Assembly: GCA_944325315.1 (NCBI GenBank)
Contig: CALVAA010000003.1
Span: 1 to 64,000 of the forward strand
Direction of reading: 5' to 3'
Length of the DNA stretch: 64,000 nucleotides
From: Candidatus Gastranaerophilales bacterium
GTDB taxonomy: Bacteria > Cyanobacteriota > Vampirovibrionia > Gastranaerophilales > Gastranaerophilaceae
Each line of letters opens with the position of its first letter. Position 1 is the first letter of the stretch. Made by a program: the position numbers and the translations under genes. Shown piece after piece: positions 33,935-42,996 of this stretch. The notes below the pieces were generated by a model that saw nothing but the letters and a program-made list of their open reading frames with translations, was not told where the DNA came from and made no database searches.

Positions 33935-35431
33935 ATGAATAGACTATTTACTTTATTATTTACGTTGTTTTTGGGTTTACCTTGTGCTAATGCAATGAAT
34001 GTGGACAGTTTTATAGATAAAAACGTAGCTCCGATTTCAGATAAAATTGCAGAAATTATTTTTTATCAAATTAACTTTTTTGGCTCAAAAGTTCCCTTGA
34101 TAATTTTTTGGATTTTATTTGCAGGTATATTTTTTACAATATACTTTAAAGGAATATGCGTATGGGGTTTTAAACACGCACTTGATCTTATAATAAAACC
34201 AAAAGATAACGGGGAAAACTGTGGCGAAGTATCTTCACTCCAGGCTCTTGCAACAGCCCTTTCCGGTACAATAGGCATAGGTTCAATAGCGGGGGTTGCA
34301 ATCTCTATTTCAATAGGAGGTCCGGGTGCTGCTTTTTGGATTTTTGCAGGTGCGCTTTTAGGAATGTCTATTAAATTTGTTGAAGCGACTCTTGCTGTTA
34401 AATACAGAAGATTTAATGAAGACGGTTCTGTATCCGGCGGACCTATGCACTATATTGCCCATGGCTTGACAAGAAAGAAGTTGAGATGGTTAGGCCAACC
34501 TTTGTCTGTTATTTTTGCAATCCTTTGTATAGGGGGAGGTATAACGGGCGGTAATATGATACAAATTAATCAATCCGCTCATCAAATAATATTTATTACA
34601 GGCGGCGCAGAAAGTTTTTTACATGGGTCTACTTGGATATTTGGTTTAATTGTGGCAATTCTTATAGGTTTGGTTACTGTTGGAGGGATTAAAAGTATTG
34701 CTAAAATTACATCAATACTTGTTCCTACGATGTGTGCTATGTATATCATTTCGGGTATAATCGTAATTTTAGCGAATATTACAAATATTCCAAGCGCCCT
34801 TTTGTTGATTTTAAAAGAGGCGTTTCATCCGACAGCAGTAGCCGGCGGGGTGTTCGGAACAATAATTATAGGCCTGAGACGATCCGTCCAGTGTAATGAA
34901 GCCGGAACCGGCGCTGCTGCTATTGTGTATGCAGCGGCACAGACAAAAGAACCTGTTTCGCAAGGTTTTGTTGCTCTGTTAGAAACATTTTTAACGGGTG
35001 TTTTGTGTTTGTTTACTTCTTTTGCAATTATTTTTTCAAATACTTGCACGCAAGCTGCAAAAAATATTTCCGGAATTGAGCTTGCTTCAAATGCATTTAA
35101 ATCTGTAATTCCTTTTTTCCCGATAATTTTATCAATTATTGCAATAATGTTTGCTCTTTCAACCTTGATATCGTGGGCGTATTACGGCCAAAAAGCCTGG
35201 ACGTTTTTATTTGGAGAAGGCAAAAAAAGAGCGCTTGCCTTTAATTTGATATATTGCATTTTTATCGTAATAGGTTCATCCTTAAATGTTAAATCGATAA
35301 TTGAAATAACTGATGCTATGATGATAGCTATGTGTGTACCAAATATTATTGCTCTTTATATTTTGTGTCCCGAAATAAAAAGAGATTTAATTGAATACTG
35401 CCATAAATTTAAATTGACAAAGTTGTTTTAG
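33935..35431 (+). CDS. Sodium:alanine/glycine symporter (AGCS family)
   Basis: A 498-residue inner-membrane transporter with about 11 predicted helices, importing alanine or glycine with Na+. ALSGTIGIGSIAGVA and GGPGAAFWIF, then VSGGPMHYI and QCNEAGTGAAAI, are hallmark AGCS segments. The N-terminus has a hydrophobic stretch (1-20) that looks like a cleavable signal. An AAAGGGA lies 12 bases before the ATG, which is rather far. A terminator follows. Confidence 0.93.
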   Translation: MNRLFTLLFTLFLGLPCANAMNVDSFIDKNVAPISDKIAEIIFYQINFFGSKVPLIIFWILFAGIFFTIYFKGICVWGFKHALDLIIKPKDNGENCGEVSSLQALATALSGTIGIGSIAGVAISISIGGPGAAFWIFAGALLGMSIKFVEATLAVKYRRFNEDGSVSGGPMHYIAHGLTRKKLRWLGQPLSVIFAILCIGGGITGGNMIQINQSAHQIIFITGGAESFLHGSTWIFGLIVAILIGLVTVGGIKSIAKITSILVPTMCAMYIISGIIVILANITNIPSALLLILKEAFHPTAVAGGVFGTIIIGLRRSVQCNEAGTGAAAIVYAAAQTKEPVSQGFVALLETFLTGVLCLFTSFAIIFSNTCTQAAKNISGIELASNAFKSVIPFFPIILSIIAIMFALSTLISWAYYGQKAWTFLFGEGKKRALAFNLIYCIFIVIGSSLNVKSIIEITDAMMIAMCVPNIIALYILCPEIKRDLIEYCHKFKLTKLF

Positions 35432-35446
35432 AATTTATAAAATAAT

Positions 35447-35481
35447 AAAACTCCCTGAAGTAATGAATTTCAGGGAGTTTT
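35447..35481. terminator. Bidirectional terminator between the symporter and rpsT
   Basis: AAAACTCCCTGAA (35447-35459) and TTCAGGGAGTTTT (35469-35481) form a 13-bp stem, flanked by A-rich and T-rich sides. It lies between convergent genes and can serve both. Confidence 0.88.
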
Positions 35482-35504
35482 AAATTAAAATAAGATTAAT
35501 AAAA

Positions 35505-35771
35505 CTATTTAGTTAATTTATTAACCGCTTTTGTTAATCTTGATTTTTTTCTGGCAGCGGTATTTTTGTGTAAAATACCTTTTCCTGCTGCTTTGTCGCA
35601 CAATTGATACACTTTAGACAATAATTCGTCTAACTGTGATTTGTCTTCGCTTTGAGCACAAGCCAAAACTTTTTTAATTGCAGTTTTGATTGATGTTTTA
35701 AAAGCAACGTTTCTTTCAGTGTTTCTTTGAGCAACAAGCACTCTTTTTTTTGCAGATTTAATATTTGCCAT
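35505..35771 (-). CDS. rpsT: 30S ribosomal protein S20
   Basis: An 88-residue basic, helical protein that binds 16S rRNA. MANIKSAKKRVLVAQRNTER, the AAGKGILHKNTAARKKSRL segment and the LTK end are diagnostic. A good AGGAAAAAC ribosome-binding site precedes it, and its leader contains a short hairpin. Confidence 0.97.
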   Translation of the reverse strand: MANIKSAKKRVLVAQRNTERNVAFKTSIKTAIKKVLACAQSEDKSQLDELLSKVYQLCDKAAGKGILHKNTAARKKSRLTKAVNKLTK

Positions 35772-35788
35772 TTTGTTTTTCCTTTCAC

Positions 35789-35810
35789 TAAATAACTATT
35801 AAGTTATTTA
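35789..35810 (-). promoter_or_regulatory. Hairpin in the rpsT leader
   Basis: TAAATAACT and AGTTATTTA form a perfect 9-bp stem with a 4-base loop (ATTA), 17 bases upstream of the ATG and just before the ribosome-binding site. S20 represses its own translation in other bacteria, so this might be a site of that control; the stem is all but A/T and weak. Confidence 0.4.
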
Positions 35811-35908
35811 AGAGGTTTGAGTGAGTTATTTATATAATACGCAAAAATAATTTTTTTTGCAAACGAATATATTTTGCCAAAAAATAAGATATGCTTATAA
35901 AACAAGAA

Positions 35909-35935
35909 CTTGCTTTTGAAATTTTCAAAAGCAAG
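35909..35935 (-). terminator. Terminator of the flagellin gene
   Basis: CTTGCTTTTGAA and TTCAAAAGCAAG form a 12-bp stem with a 3-base loop. On the minus strand TTCTTGTTTT follows. It starts 26 bases after the flagellin stop. Confidence 0.85.
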
Positions 35936-35961
35936 CCTTGTGGAGAGAAAATTGTTAATTA

Positions 35962-36930
35962 CTAGCCGCCTAATAAAGATAATGCCATAGATTGAAGCGA
36001 ATTAGCCTGTGTTAAAACAGAAACGTTGATTTGCTGCATAATTTGCTGTTGAGTTAAGTTAGTGGCTTCTTCAGCTATATCTGTATCAGTATAAACGGTT
36101 TTTGCTGATTCTAAAGATTCAATTCTTGTTGACATCGAATCATAGGAGCTGTCCATTCTGTTTTCATACGCCCCTATAAGCCCTCTGTTGGTTGAAAGTT
36201 GTGAAATTGCGTTTTGAATTTTTTCTATATATGCTCTGCAGTTTTCGTTTGTGGGGTCAAATGTTCTGTCGCAGTCTTCAAGATTGCCGGTAAAAGCGCT
36301 TTGGTCATCTTCGTATACCCAGCCGCCATCTTCACCTTTAACTACCCTTCTGTTTCCGCCTGTAGTATCGATGTATAAATATGGGTTTAATTCATCCGGC
36401 AGTTCAACATCGAATGCTTCAACGTGGCAGTCAGTAAGTGCCGGTGAAATATCTAAAATAGATAGTTCGCTTGCATCAGGACCCATTTGTACAATGATTT
36501 TATCTACTGTACCGTCAAGCATGGTTCTGCCGTTAAAATTTGTTGTGTCAGCTAAACGATTAATTTCGTCCAGTCTTTCAATAATTTCATCAACTGCCGC
36601 AGTTCTTGAATCTTCATCATTTGTATCGTTGGCCATATTAACTAAAAGGTCATTGATACGTTGAAAATGGTCACTGATTGATACCATGCCGTTTTCCGCA
36701 ATGTCTAAAAAGCTTGTAGCAGTTTGAATGTTTTGTTGTGCTTGTTTTGAGCCTCTTATAAGGGCCTCCATGTTTTCCGAAATTACCAATCCTGCCGCAT
36801 TATCTCCGGCTCTGTTAATTTTAAGACCGGTAGATAGCCTCGTTAAGGTGTCCGTCAAATTATTTGTGACACTGTTAAGGTTCATGCGGGTTACAAAGGA
36901 TGGTATGTTTGTTCCCAATGTAATTGCCAT
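35962..36930 (-). CDS. fliC: Flagellin
   Basis: Filament subunit, 322 residues. The N-terminal D0/D1 region has TRLSTGLKINRAGDNAAGL and the C-terminal region has NLTQQQIMQQINVSVLTQAN then SLQSMALSLL. The central domain (about 140-225) is short, giving a small flagellin. The start at 36930 is chosen because GGAGAG lies just before it and because the sigma-28-type promoter would start transcription near 36953; the ATG at 36954 would be at or before the RNA start. It is well separated from the hook cluster and the sigma factor. Confidence 0.95.
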   Translation of the reverse strand: MAITLGTNIPSFVTRMNLNSVTNNLTDTLTRLSTGLKINRAGDNAAGLVISENMEALIRGSKQAQQNIQTATSFLDIAENGMVSISDHFQRINDLLVNMANDTNDEDSRTAAVDEIIERLDEINRLADTTNFNGRTMLDGTVDKIIVQMGPDASELSILDISPALTDCHVEAFDVELPDELNPYLYIDTTGGNRRVVKGEDGGWVYEDDQSAFTGNLEDCDRTFDPTNENCRAYIEKIQNAISQLSTNRGLIGAYENRMDSSYDSMSTRIESLESAKTVYTDTDIAEEATNLTQQQIMQQINVSVLTQANSLQSMALSLLGG

Positions 36931-36959
36931 TTTTTCTCTCCATTTTTTTGACATTAGTA

Positions 36960-36986
36960 ATATCGTTTTTTATTTTTTATACTTTA
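36960..36986 (-). promoter_or_regulatory. Sigma-28 (FliA)-type promoter of flagellin
   Basis: On the minus strand TAAA (36983-36986) is followed by 15 bases and AACGATAT, whose CGATAT lies at 36960-36965. The flagellar sigma-28 consensus is TAAA-N15-GCCGATAT or similar, so six of eight -10 positions match. It predicts an RNA start near 36953 and a leader of about 23 bases. Confidence 0.7.
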
Positions 36987-37012
36987 GTATACGTTTTTTA
37001 TACTTTAGTATA
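36973..37012. repeat. Tandem 19-bp palindromic repeats upstream of flagellin
   Basis: TTTTTTATACTTTAGTATA occurs twice, at 36973-36991 and 36994-37012, a 21-bp period (two helical turns). Each holds the 14-bp inverted repeat TATACT-TT-AGTATA. The first overlaps the flagellin -35. They may be paired operators on one DNA face. They lie in the 194-bp gap shared with rsmE. Confidence 0.75.
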
Positions 37013-37124
37013 ACCAAATGGCTAAAAGTAGTAGTATTATTGTTTTTTGGCGTCTTAAGCGATTTTTTAAAATATCCTCTATATATATTAGAAAATTTTA
37101 ATTTTATGCTAAAATTATACTGTT

Positions 37125-37856
37125 ATGCCGCATTTTTTAATCAGAGAAGAAGAAATAAAAGACAGTATAATAAGACTTGTTGATAAGGAAAATCTTTTTC
37201 ATTTGACAAGGGTTTTGAGAATAAAGCCCAATGAAAAAGTAAAATTTATCGATAAAAATCATATAGTGTACACTTGCGAGGTAAAAAAAACAGATAAAAA
37301 CTGTCTTGAAGCAAAGATTTTATCTAAAGAAGAATCTGCAAGATGCCTAAATATAAACATTGTCCTTGTCCAATCGGTTCTAATGACTGATGCGCAAAAT
37401 CTTTTAATAGCAAATGCAACTCAAACGGGAGTTAAAAAAATATATCCTGTTTTATCGGATAACGTTTCTGTTTCAAAAAAGAATACGGAAAATAGATCGG
37501 AAAAGTGGCAAAAAATTGTGCTTGAAAATTTTAAACAATGCGAACGGGCAGATATGGCTGAAGTTTTAGAAGTCGGTAATTTATTGGATGCGATTAAAAG
37601 ATTTGACAAAAAAAACGTACTTATTTTTGCTGAAAAATATGAAAACAGTACTGTTCAAACAGCCCTTAAAGATGTTGATAAGACTTCAACTATTGCTGTT
37701 GTAATAGGCCCTGAGGGCGGATTTTCAGAGAAAGAATTTGAATATTTCAAAAAAGAAAATTATAAACTTATAACTCTTGGAAAAATGATATATAAAGCTC
37801 CGAATGCAGTTATTGCAGCTCTTTCGAATGTTATATCGAGGTTGGAAGATGTTTGA
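37125..37856 (+). CDS. rsmE: 16S rRNA (uracil-1498-N3)-methyltransferase
   Basis: Methylates U1498 in the small-subunit decoding region, 243 residues. An N-terminal PUA-like domain (1 to about 70, with HLTRVLRIKPNE) precedes a SPOUT domain with IGPEGGFSEKEF (SAM knot) and the C-terminal ITLGKMIYKAPNAVIAALS. The terminal segment replaces the usual LG-x-RILRAETA, keeping the position but not the Arg-Glu residues. It overlaps cca by 8 bases. TAAAAT at 37110-37115 gives an RNA start only two or three bases before the ATG. Confidence 0.9.
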   Translation: MPHFLIREEEIKDSIIRLVDKENLFHLTRVLRIKPNEKVKFIDKNHIVYTCEVKKTDKNCLEAKILSKEESARCLNINIVLVQSVLMTDAQNLLIANATQTGVKKIYPVLSDNVSVSKKNTENRSEKWQKIVLENFKQCERADMAEVLEVGNLLDAIKRFDKKNVLIFAEKYENSTVQTALKDVDKTSTIAVVIGPEGGFSEKEFEYFKKENYKLITLGKMIYKAPNAVIAALSNVISRLEDV

Positions 37857-39162
37857 AAATGACAATGTTTTAAAATCTGCTAAAGATATATTCAAAAACT
37901 ACGAAGTTTATATTGTTGGAGGATATTTAAGGGATTTTTTTATTGAAGGTAAAATATCAAACGACAGAGACCTTGTATGTATTAATAATGCATATGATTT
38001 AGCCGGAGAAATGGCAGAAAAAATTAAGGGAACTTTTATTGAATTAGACAGTGAAAATAAAATATACAGAGTTGTTTTAAAAGATAAAATAAACTATTTT
38101 GATATTTCTCAAGCGTTAAATAACAGCCTTGAAGAAGATATTAAAAGGCGTGATTTTACAATAAACTCTATGTTTTATGATTTAAATAAAAATAAATTAA
38201 TAGATTTAACTTCGGCAAAATCAGACATTGATAATAAAATCATAAGAGCATACAATTTTAATAATTTAATAGACGATCCTTTAAGATTATTAAGAATGTA
38301 TAGGTTTTTGTCTAAAACAGGTTTTAAAATCGAAAAAGAGTTGAATTTATTTGTAAGCCAAAATTTTAACCTTATAAATAATGTTGCAAAAGAGCGAATT
38401 AACTATGAAATAATAAAAATATTTGAAGGTAAATATACAGCAGAAACCCTTTTAAAAATGCTTGAAGATAATACCTTGGAAACTATTTTCCCTTTTGTTA
38501 AAGAAATTAAAAAAGTTCCTTCTAATTCCCATCACCATCTTGATTTGATTCATCATTCAATTGAAACGGTAAGGTTAATTGAAACTGATAATCCAATTTT
38601 AAAAATTGCAGCTTTTTACCATGATATAGGTAAACCAAAAACCTGGACAATAGAACCCTTTGGGCGTCATCGTTTTATAGGACATGATATTGTCGGAAGC
38701 AGGATTGCAAAAGATGAGCTTAAAAATTTAAAGTTTTCTAATAAACAAATTGAATACATTACAAAAATGATAAAATACCACATCTATCCTGCAAGTTTAA
38801 TAAACTGCGAGGATGCAAATAAAGCTTTTGCAAGATTTGTTAAAAAATTAAATAAAGATGCTTTGGATGTTATTAGTCTGTCTAAAGCAGACAGACTGTC
38901 AGCCCAGGGAAAAGCAGTAAGCAGAGAAATGACAGAAAAAGCATTAAATCATCTGGAAAATTTAAAAAATTACTACATAAAAGTTCAGTCAATTATAGAA
39001 AGTCCTAAAAGTTTTGTCGATGGTAATGAAATTATGAAAGTTTTAAATATAAAACCATCTAAAAAGGTTGGGGAGATACTGGATGTTATTAAAGAATTAC
39101 AACTTTCAGGCATGATTTTAACAAAACAGGATGCAATTGATTATATTAAAAATAACTATTAA
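37849..39162 (+). CDS. cca: CCA tRNA nucleotidyltransferase with HD domain
   Basis: Adds or repairs the 3' CCA of tRNAs, 437 residues from the ATG at 37849, which has a GAGG ribosome-binding site. The nucleotidyltransferase head shows IVGGYLRDFF and the metal aspartates in NDRDLVC, then RRDFTINSM and the RNA-binding DDPLRLLRMYRF. A C-terminal HD domain (about 240-360) has HHLDLIHHS and FYHDIGKPKTW. It is needed because the tRNA gene here lacks an encoded CCA. It overlaps the convergent aminotransferase stop by four bases (TTAA). A poly(A) polymerase role is an alternative. Confidence 0.9.
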   Translation: MFENDNVLKSAKDIFKNYEVYIVGGYLRDFFIEGKISNDRDLVCINNAYDLAGEMAEKIKGTFIELDSENKIYRVVLKDKINYFDISQALNNSLEEDIKRRDFTINSMFYDLNKNKLIDLTSAKSDIDNKIIRAYNFNNLIDDPLRLLRMYRFLSKTGFKIEKELNLFVSQNFNLINNVAKERINYEIIKIFEGKYTAETLLKMLEDNTLETIFPFVKEIKKVPSNSHHHLDLIHHSIETVRLIETDNPILKIAAFYHDIGKPKTWTIEPFGRHRFIGHDIVGSRIAKDELKNLKFSNKQIEYITKMIKYHIYPASLINCEDANKAFARFVKKLNKDALDVISLSKADRLSAQGKAVSREMTEKALNHLENLKNYYIKVQSIIESPKSFVDGNEIMKVLNIKPSKKVGEILDVIKELQLSGMILTKQDAIDYIKNNY

Positions 39163-40346
39163 ATAATTTCTCTGATGCTTTCGGCTAAACGCCTGATGCC
39201 TTCTTTAATTGTCTTATCATCCGCATTTGTATAATTTAGACGTAAAGTGTTAACATTATTTATACCGACATAAAAGGGATCTCCGGGAACAAAAGCGACA
39301 TTTTTTTCTATTGCTTTATTAAATAAATCAACCGAACTAACCCCATCAGGAAGACTTGCCCAACTGAACATGCCGCCTTTTGGAATTGTAAAAGTTACAT
39401 TGGAAGGAAATTCTTTTTGCATTGCTTCAACCATGGCTTTGGCTTGAGATTTATATAATTTTTTAATTTTTTCAATATGCTTATCCAAATCATTGTTATA
39501 AAGATAGTCACTTATTAAATATTGTGCAAATATGTTTGAATGCAAATCCGAAGCTTGCTTTGCGGTTTCAAGCATTTTTATTATTTCTTTATTGGCTATA
39601 ATATATCCAAGGCGCATTCCGGGTGTAATAATTTTTGAAAAAGAGCCGAGATATATGTTTTTTTCACTTTCATTTAACCCGATATACGGAAGTCTTTCGT
39701 TATTATCAAAACGGAGTTCTCCGTACGGATCATCTTGAATCAGAATTAAATCTTTATCTTTAATTTGATTAAAAACGCTAATCCTGTTTTGTGCGCTGTA
39801 AGTTAAACCTGTCGGATTTTGAAAATTCGGAATCAAATAAGCCAATTTTGGCTTTTGTTCATCTAAAACTTTTTTTAACTCATTAATATCCAATCCGTCA
39901 TCATTAAGTTTTGTTTGAATAAAATCCGCTCCGTATAAACAAAAAGACTGCAAAAGGCCAAGATAAGAAGGTTTTTCGACTAGTACTTTATCGTTTTTAT
40001 TGATAAAAACTTTTCCTATCAAATCAAGCGCCTGTTGAGAACCTGTTGTTATAATAACATTATCAAGAGTAATATTTTCCATTTTTTGGATAATTTTATA
40101 TCTTTGAACAATATATTCCCTTAAAGACTCTAACCCCATTGTTGTAGAGTATTGATATATTTTAGCTCCAAATTTTTGAGCAATTCTGTTCATGGAAATT
40201 TTTAATTCTTCTTGCGGAAAAGAAATAGGGTTTGGCAAACCTCCCGCAAAAGAAATTATTTCAGGATTTTGTGTTACTTTTAAAATTTCTCTTATAAAAG
40301 AAGAGGGTGTATTTTTGATTCTTTCGGAAAAATATTTTTCAAACAT
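39159..40346 (-). CDS. PLP-dependent class I aminotransferase (LysN/2-aminoadipate type)
   Basis: 395 residues from MFEKYF at 40346, where an AAGGA lies 10 bases upstream; ATG or TTG starts further upstream are possible. PSSFIREILK, SFAGGLPNP, the NFQNPTG motif, DDPYGELRF, SFSKIITPGMRLGY (PLP lysine) and LRLNYTN mark the branch containing 2-aminoadipate and MocR-related aminotransferases. It may act broadly on aromatic or branched amino acids. No biosynthetic partner is adjacent. Confidence 0.88.
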   Translation of the reverse strand: MFEKYFSERIKNTPSSFIREILKVTQNPEIISFAGGLPNPISFPQEELKISMNRIAQKFGAKIYQYSTTMGLESLREYIVQRYKIIQKMENITLDNVIITTGSQQALDLIGKVFINKNDKVLVEKPSYLGLLQSFCLYGADFIQTKLNDDGLDINELKKVLDEQKPKLAYLIPNFQNPTGLTYSAQNRISVFNQIKDKDLILIQDDPYGELRFDNNERLPYIGLNESEKNIYLGSFSKIITPGMRLGYIIANKEIIKMLETAKQASDLHSNIFAQYLISDYLYNNDLDKHIEKIKKLYKSQAKAMVEAMQKEFPSNVTFTIPKGGMFSWASLPDGVSSVDLFNKAIEKNVAFVPGDPFYVGINNVNTLRLNYTNADDKTIKEGIRRLAESIREII

Positions 40347-40400
40347 ATTCTTAATGTCCTTTTTTGTATTAATCATACTACATAAAGCATTATGATACAA

Positions 40401-42026
40401 TCAATCTTGTTTTTTGAAAGCGGAAAATACGCCTGCAAATAAAATCGGAACAATCAAATAGTTTTGATAAATATATCTCAATAACGAAATAGGCCCGAAT
40501 AACACGGTTAAAAACAGGGCGGGGATAATTAAAAGCGGAACAATAATGTTATATTGTTTTTTATAAAAAAGAACAAAAAATGAAAATAAAACAAACCAAA
40601 AGTTAAAAGCCATCGAAAACATTAAAAAACTTACGGGATTTTTTTCAAATGCATTATACAAAAATATGTCATCGTAAATTTTTCTTAGAATCGGATTAAA
40701 ACAGTATGACTTTATGGGAATTCCGTTAATATTATCCCAGCGGTTGTATGTTAGGAGGAAATAGTGCTCTTGCATTGTCAAAAATTTTTTTGGTAAATAC
40801 CAATATGTATGATTGTTCAATAAAAACGCATTTATATAGTCTTTTGGATGCAAAATTCCCCATTTTAAATAAAGCGCAACAAAAAGAAGTGGTTTTTTTC
40901 TTATTGAATTTTCAATAAAATCACTATGCAAACTCGAACTTTTGGGATTTAATTTCATAGAATCGGCACAAAAAGGATGATAATTTAATTCATTGTTTTC
41001 TGAGACGATTTGTCTGAATGCAAGCTTTTCCGTTTTGTTCAGTTCGCTGTCATACCTTACTCTTACAAGACCCATTTGTTGCAGTAAAACACCTATTGAA
41101 GAGGCTATTGGAGGAGGTTTGATTTCAAAAATATTGTTTTTTAATATCGAAAAAGAAAAGTATAAAATTATAGGGGTTAGAAAAACAATCAAAGAACTTT
41201 TTATGTCCTTTTTTAAAAAATATATTAAAAAAGGACATATTAATATATAAGCAACAAAACCGTTATGTCTGAATAAAAACATTAAAAAAATCGTGAAAAT
41301 TAAACAGATTTTATACTTATTATCTTTAATCCGGTTTTGATTGTTAAATAAATCAATCAGAAGCAATATAAAAAGCAAAACAAAAGCACCAAAAAGACTG
41401 TCTTTTGTTGTTATCAGAGAAAACATCTGATTAATCGGATGAAAAGCAAAAAATAAAAGTGCAAAAATTTTTACAAAAGAATTAATTCCATATTTCGAAA
41501 AAATAAAAATACAGTATGAAAAAACACAAGCCAAAACAAGCATTTGAAAAAACACATGTAGAAAAATAGCTATAGTAGACGATTTTAAAAACGAAGATAA
41601 AATCAGAGTTAAATAAACCAAAAAACAATGTGTGATTGGGTGTATTTCGATATAGTCATGCTTTATAAAAAAATCCGCTTCCCAAATAACGTCATATGTG
41701 AAAACACCGGGAAAATATGCTAAAAAAGCCGGTATATAACAAATTAAAATAAAAATTAGACAGTTAAAAAAACATCTTTTTTCGTCCTTGAAGAAAATAT
41801 TTTCAATTTTTTTATATAATTTAACTTTTTCAATTTTATTGTTAAGCCAGGGAAGATATTTTAAAAACAAAAAACATAATAAAAAAGAAAAAATCAAACT
41901 AAAAACAAAAACCCATATATTGTTTGACGTAAAAATATCAAAAAATCTGTCAAGTTTATAGCCAAGAAAAGTTAAAAAGGAAAAAATTAAAGAAAATATT
42001 AATGAATATTTTAAAATTCTCGTCAA
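40401..42026 (-). CDS. Multi-pass membrane protein, GT-C glycosyltransferase-like
   Basis: 541 residues with about 11-12 hydrophobic helices. An FPGVFTYDVIWEADFF segment after the second or third helix, with an acidic residue near the outer face, and HPINQMFSLITTKDS resemble DUF6020/GT-C proteins that transfer sugars from polyprenyl-phosphate donors. The start is TTG at 42026, 5 bases after AGAGG. It directly follows a GT2 gene (1-base gap), which could make the donor. The specific reaction is unknown. Confidence 0.7.
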   Translation of the reverse strand: MTRILKYSLIFSLIFSFLTFLGYKLDRFFDIFTSNNIWVFVFSLIFSFLLCFLFLKYLPWLNNKIEKVKLYKKIENIFFKDEKRCFFNCLIFILICYIPAFLAYFPGVFTYDVIWEADFFIKHDYIEIHPITHCFLVYLTLILSSFLKSSTIAIFLHVFFQMLVLACVFSYCIFIFSKYGINSFVKIFALLFFAFHPINQMFSLITTKDSLFGAFVLLFILLLIDLFNNQNRIKDNKYKICLIFTIFLMFLFRHNGFVAYILICPFLIYFLKKDIKSSLIVFLTPIILYFSFSILKNNIFEIKPPPIASSIGVLLQQMGLVRVRYDSELNKTEKLAFRQIVSENNELNYHPFCADSMKLNPKSSSLHSDFIENSIRKKPLLFVALYLKWGILHPKDYINAFLLNNHTYWYLPKKFLTMQEHYFLLTYNRWDNINGIPIKSYCFNPILRKIYDDIFLYNAFEKNPVSFLMFSMAFNFWFVLFSFFVLFYKKQYNIIVPLLIIPALFLTVLFGPISLLRYIYQNYLIVPILFAGVFSAFKKQD

Positions 42027-42027
42027 A

Positions 42028-42960
42028 TTAACCTCTTGAATTCAGTAGAAGTTCTCTGCTTCTTTTGAACATTTTAATTATAACACTTAAAATCAGCCCT
42101 GTTGAAAACATTAAAATTGAAAATATTGCAAAAAAAATTGAAACAAACAGAGTGGGAAACCTTAAAACCATGCCTGTTTTTAAATATTGAACAAAAACAG
42201 GAGCAAAAAGAACAATTGAAATTAAAAGCAGAATAAAACTTAAAAAAGAAAAAAATTCAAAAGGTTTGTAGTCTTTAAACAAGATAAATATTGTTTTTAA
42301 AACACAAAGACCGTCTTTGTATGTATTTAATTTTGATTTAGAACCTTCAATTCTTTCTTTGTATTCTACCGGAATTTCTTTAATTTTATAGCCAAAATCC
42401 AGCGCTAAAATTGTCATTTCGGTTTCAATTTCAAAACCTTCGCTAACAGGACAAAGCGTTTTAACCGTTCTTTTGTTTAAAAGACGATATCCGCTCATAA
42501 TATCATTTAAATTGGTTTTAAATAAAAAATTAATAAAATTTTTTACCAGATTGTTTCCAAAAGAATGAAACAAACGTTTGTTTTCACTGTGATAGTTTAC
42601 AGAAAGCCTGTCTCCTACAATCATATCCGGTTTTTCATTTAGCATTGCTTCAAGCATGCAAACGGCGCTTTTTGCAGGATATGTGTCATCGCCGTCAACT
42701 AAAAGATAATAATCGGCATCAATTTCTCTGAACATTCTTTTTATTACGTTGCCTTTTCCGACTTTTTCTTCAAAACGGTAATATAAGTTTGGGAGTTTTA
42801 TGCTTTTAACTATCTCGGCGCTTTTATCGTTTGAATTGTTGTCGTAAACATATATTTTGCAGTTGTGGCTTTTAAAAACTTCAAAAAAATCTAAAACTAC
42901 TTTTTTTATTGTTATCTCCTCGCTGTGACAAGGTATCAAAATTGCCAAAGAATAATCCAT
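42028..42960 (-). CDS. GT2 polyprenyl-phosphate glycosyltransferase
   Basis: 310 residues. A DPM1/GtrB-like GT-A domain (1 to about 225) has ILIPCHSEE, VYDNNSNDKS, LLVDGDDTYPA (metal-binding DxD type) and MSGYRLLNKRT. Two C-terminal membrane helices (about 230-255 and 270-295) follow. It probably makes a polyprenyl-phospho-sugar used by the adjacent GT-C-like membrane protein. It has no ribosome-binding site; an extended -10 TGC-TATAAT lies 6 bases before the ATG. Confidence 0.88.
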   Translation of the reverse strand: MDYSLAILIPCHSEEITIKKVVLDFFEVFKSHNCKIYVYDNNSNDKSAEIVKSIKLPNLYYRFEEKVGKGNVIKRMFREIDADYYLLVDGDDTYPAKSAVCMLEAMLNEKPDMIVGDRLSVNYHSENKRLFHSFGNNLVKNFINFLFKTNLNDIMSGYRLLNKRTVKTLCPVSEGFEIETEMTILALDFGYKIKEIPVEYKERIEGSKSKLNTYKDGLCVLKTIFILFKDYKPFEFFSFLSFILLLISIVLFAPVFVQYLKTGMVLRFPTLFVSIFFAIFSILMFSTGLILSVIIKMFKRSRELLLNSRG

Positions 42961-42996
42961 TTGCTAATTATAGCACAGTTAATCTATAATTAAAAT
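42961..42996. promoter_or_regulatory. 36-bp divergent leaderless promoter
   Basis: The whole gap between two divergent genes is 36 bases. Leftward, TATAAT (plus-strand ATTATA at 42967-42972) with a preceding TGC lies 6 bases before the ATG at 42960. Rightward, TATAAT (42985-42990) lies 6 bases before the ATG at 42997, with a TTGCTA at 42961-42966 as a possible -35 (18-base spacer). The two -10 boxes are 12 bases apart, so two polymerases cannot bind at once. Confidence 0.75.

Noticed and set aside
33928-33942. TTG-initiated 4-codon ORF overlapping the symporter start
   Set aside because: TTG AAA AAT GAA TAG has a Shine-Dalgarno nearby, but the same AAAGGGA can serve the symporter ATG, so no translational-coupling claim is made.
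36931-36954. Flagellin start at 36954
   Set aside because: The sigma-28-type promoter would start RNA at about 36953, and a good ribosome-binding site precedes 36930, where all flagellins begin.
37804-37848. Upstream start of cca at 37804
   Set aside because: It lies inside rsmE without a ribosome-binding site, and the enzyme family starts near MFENDNVL.
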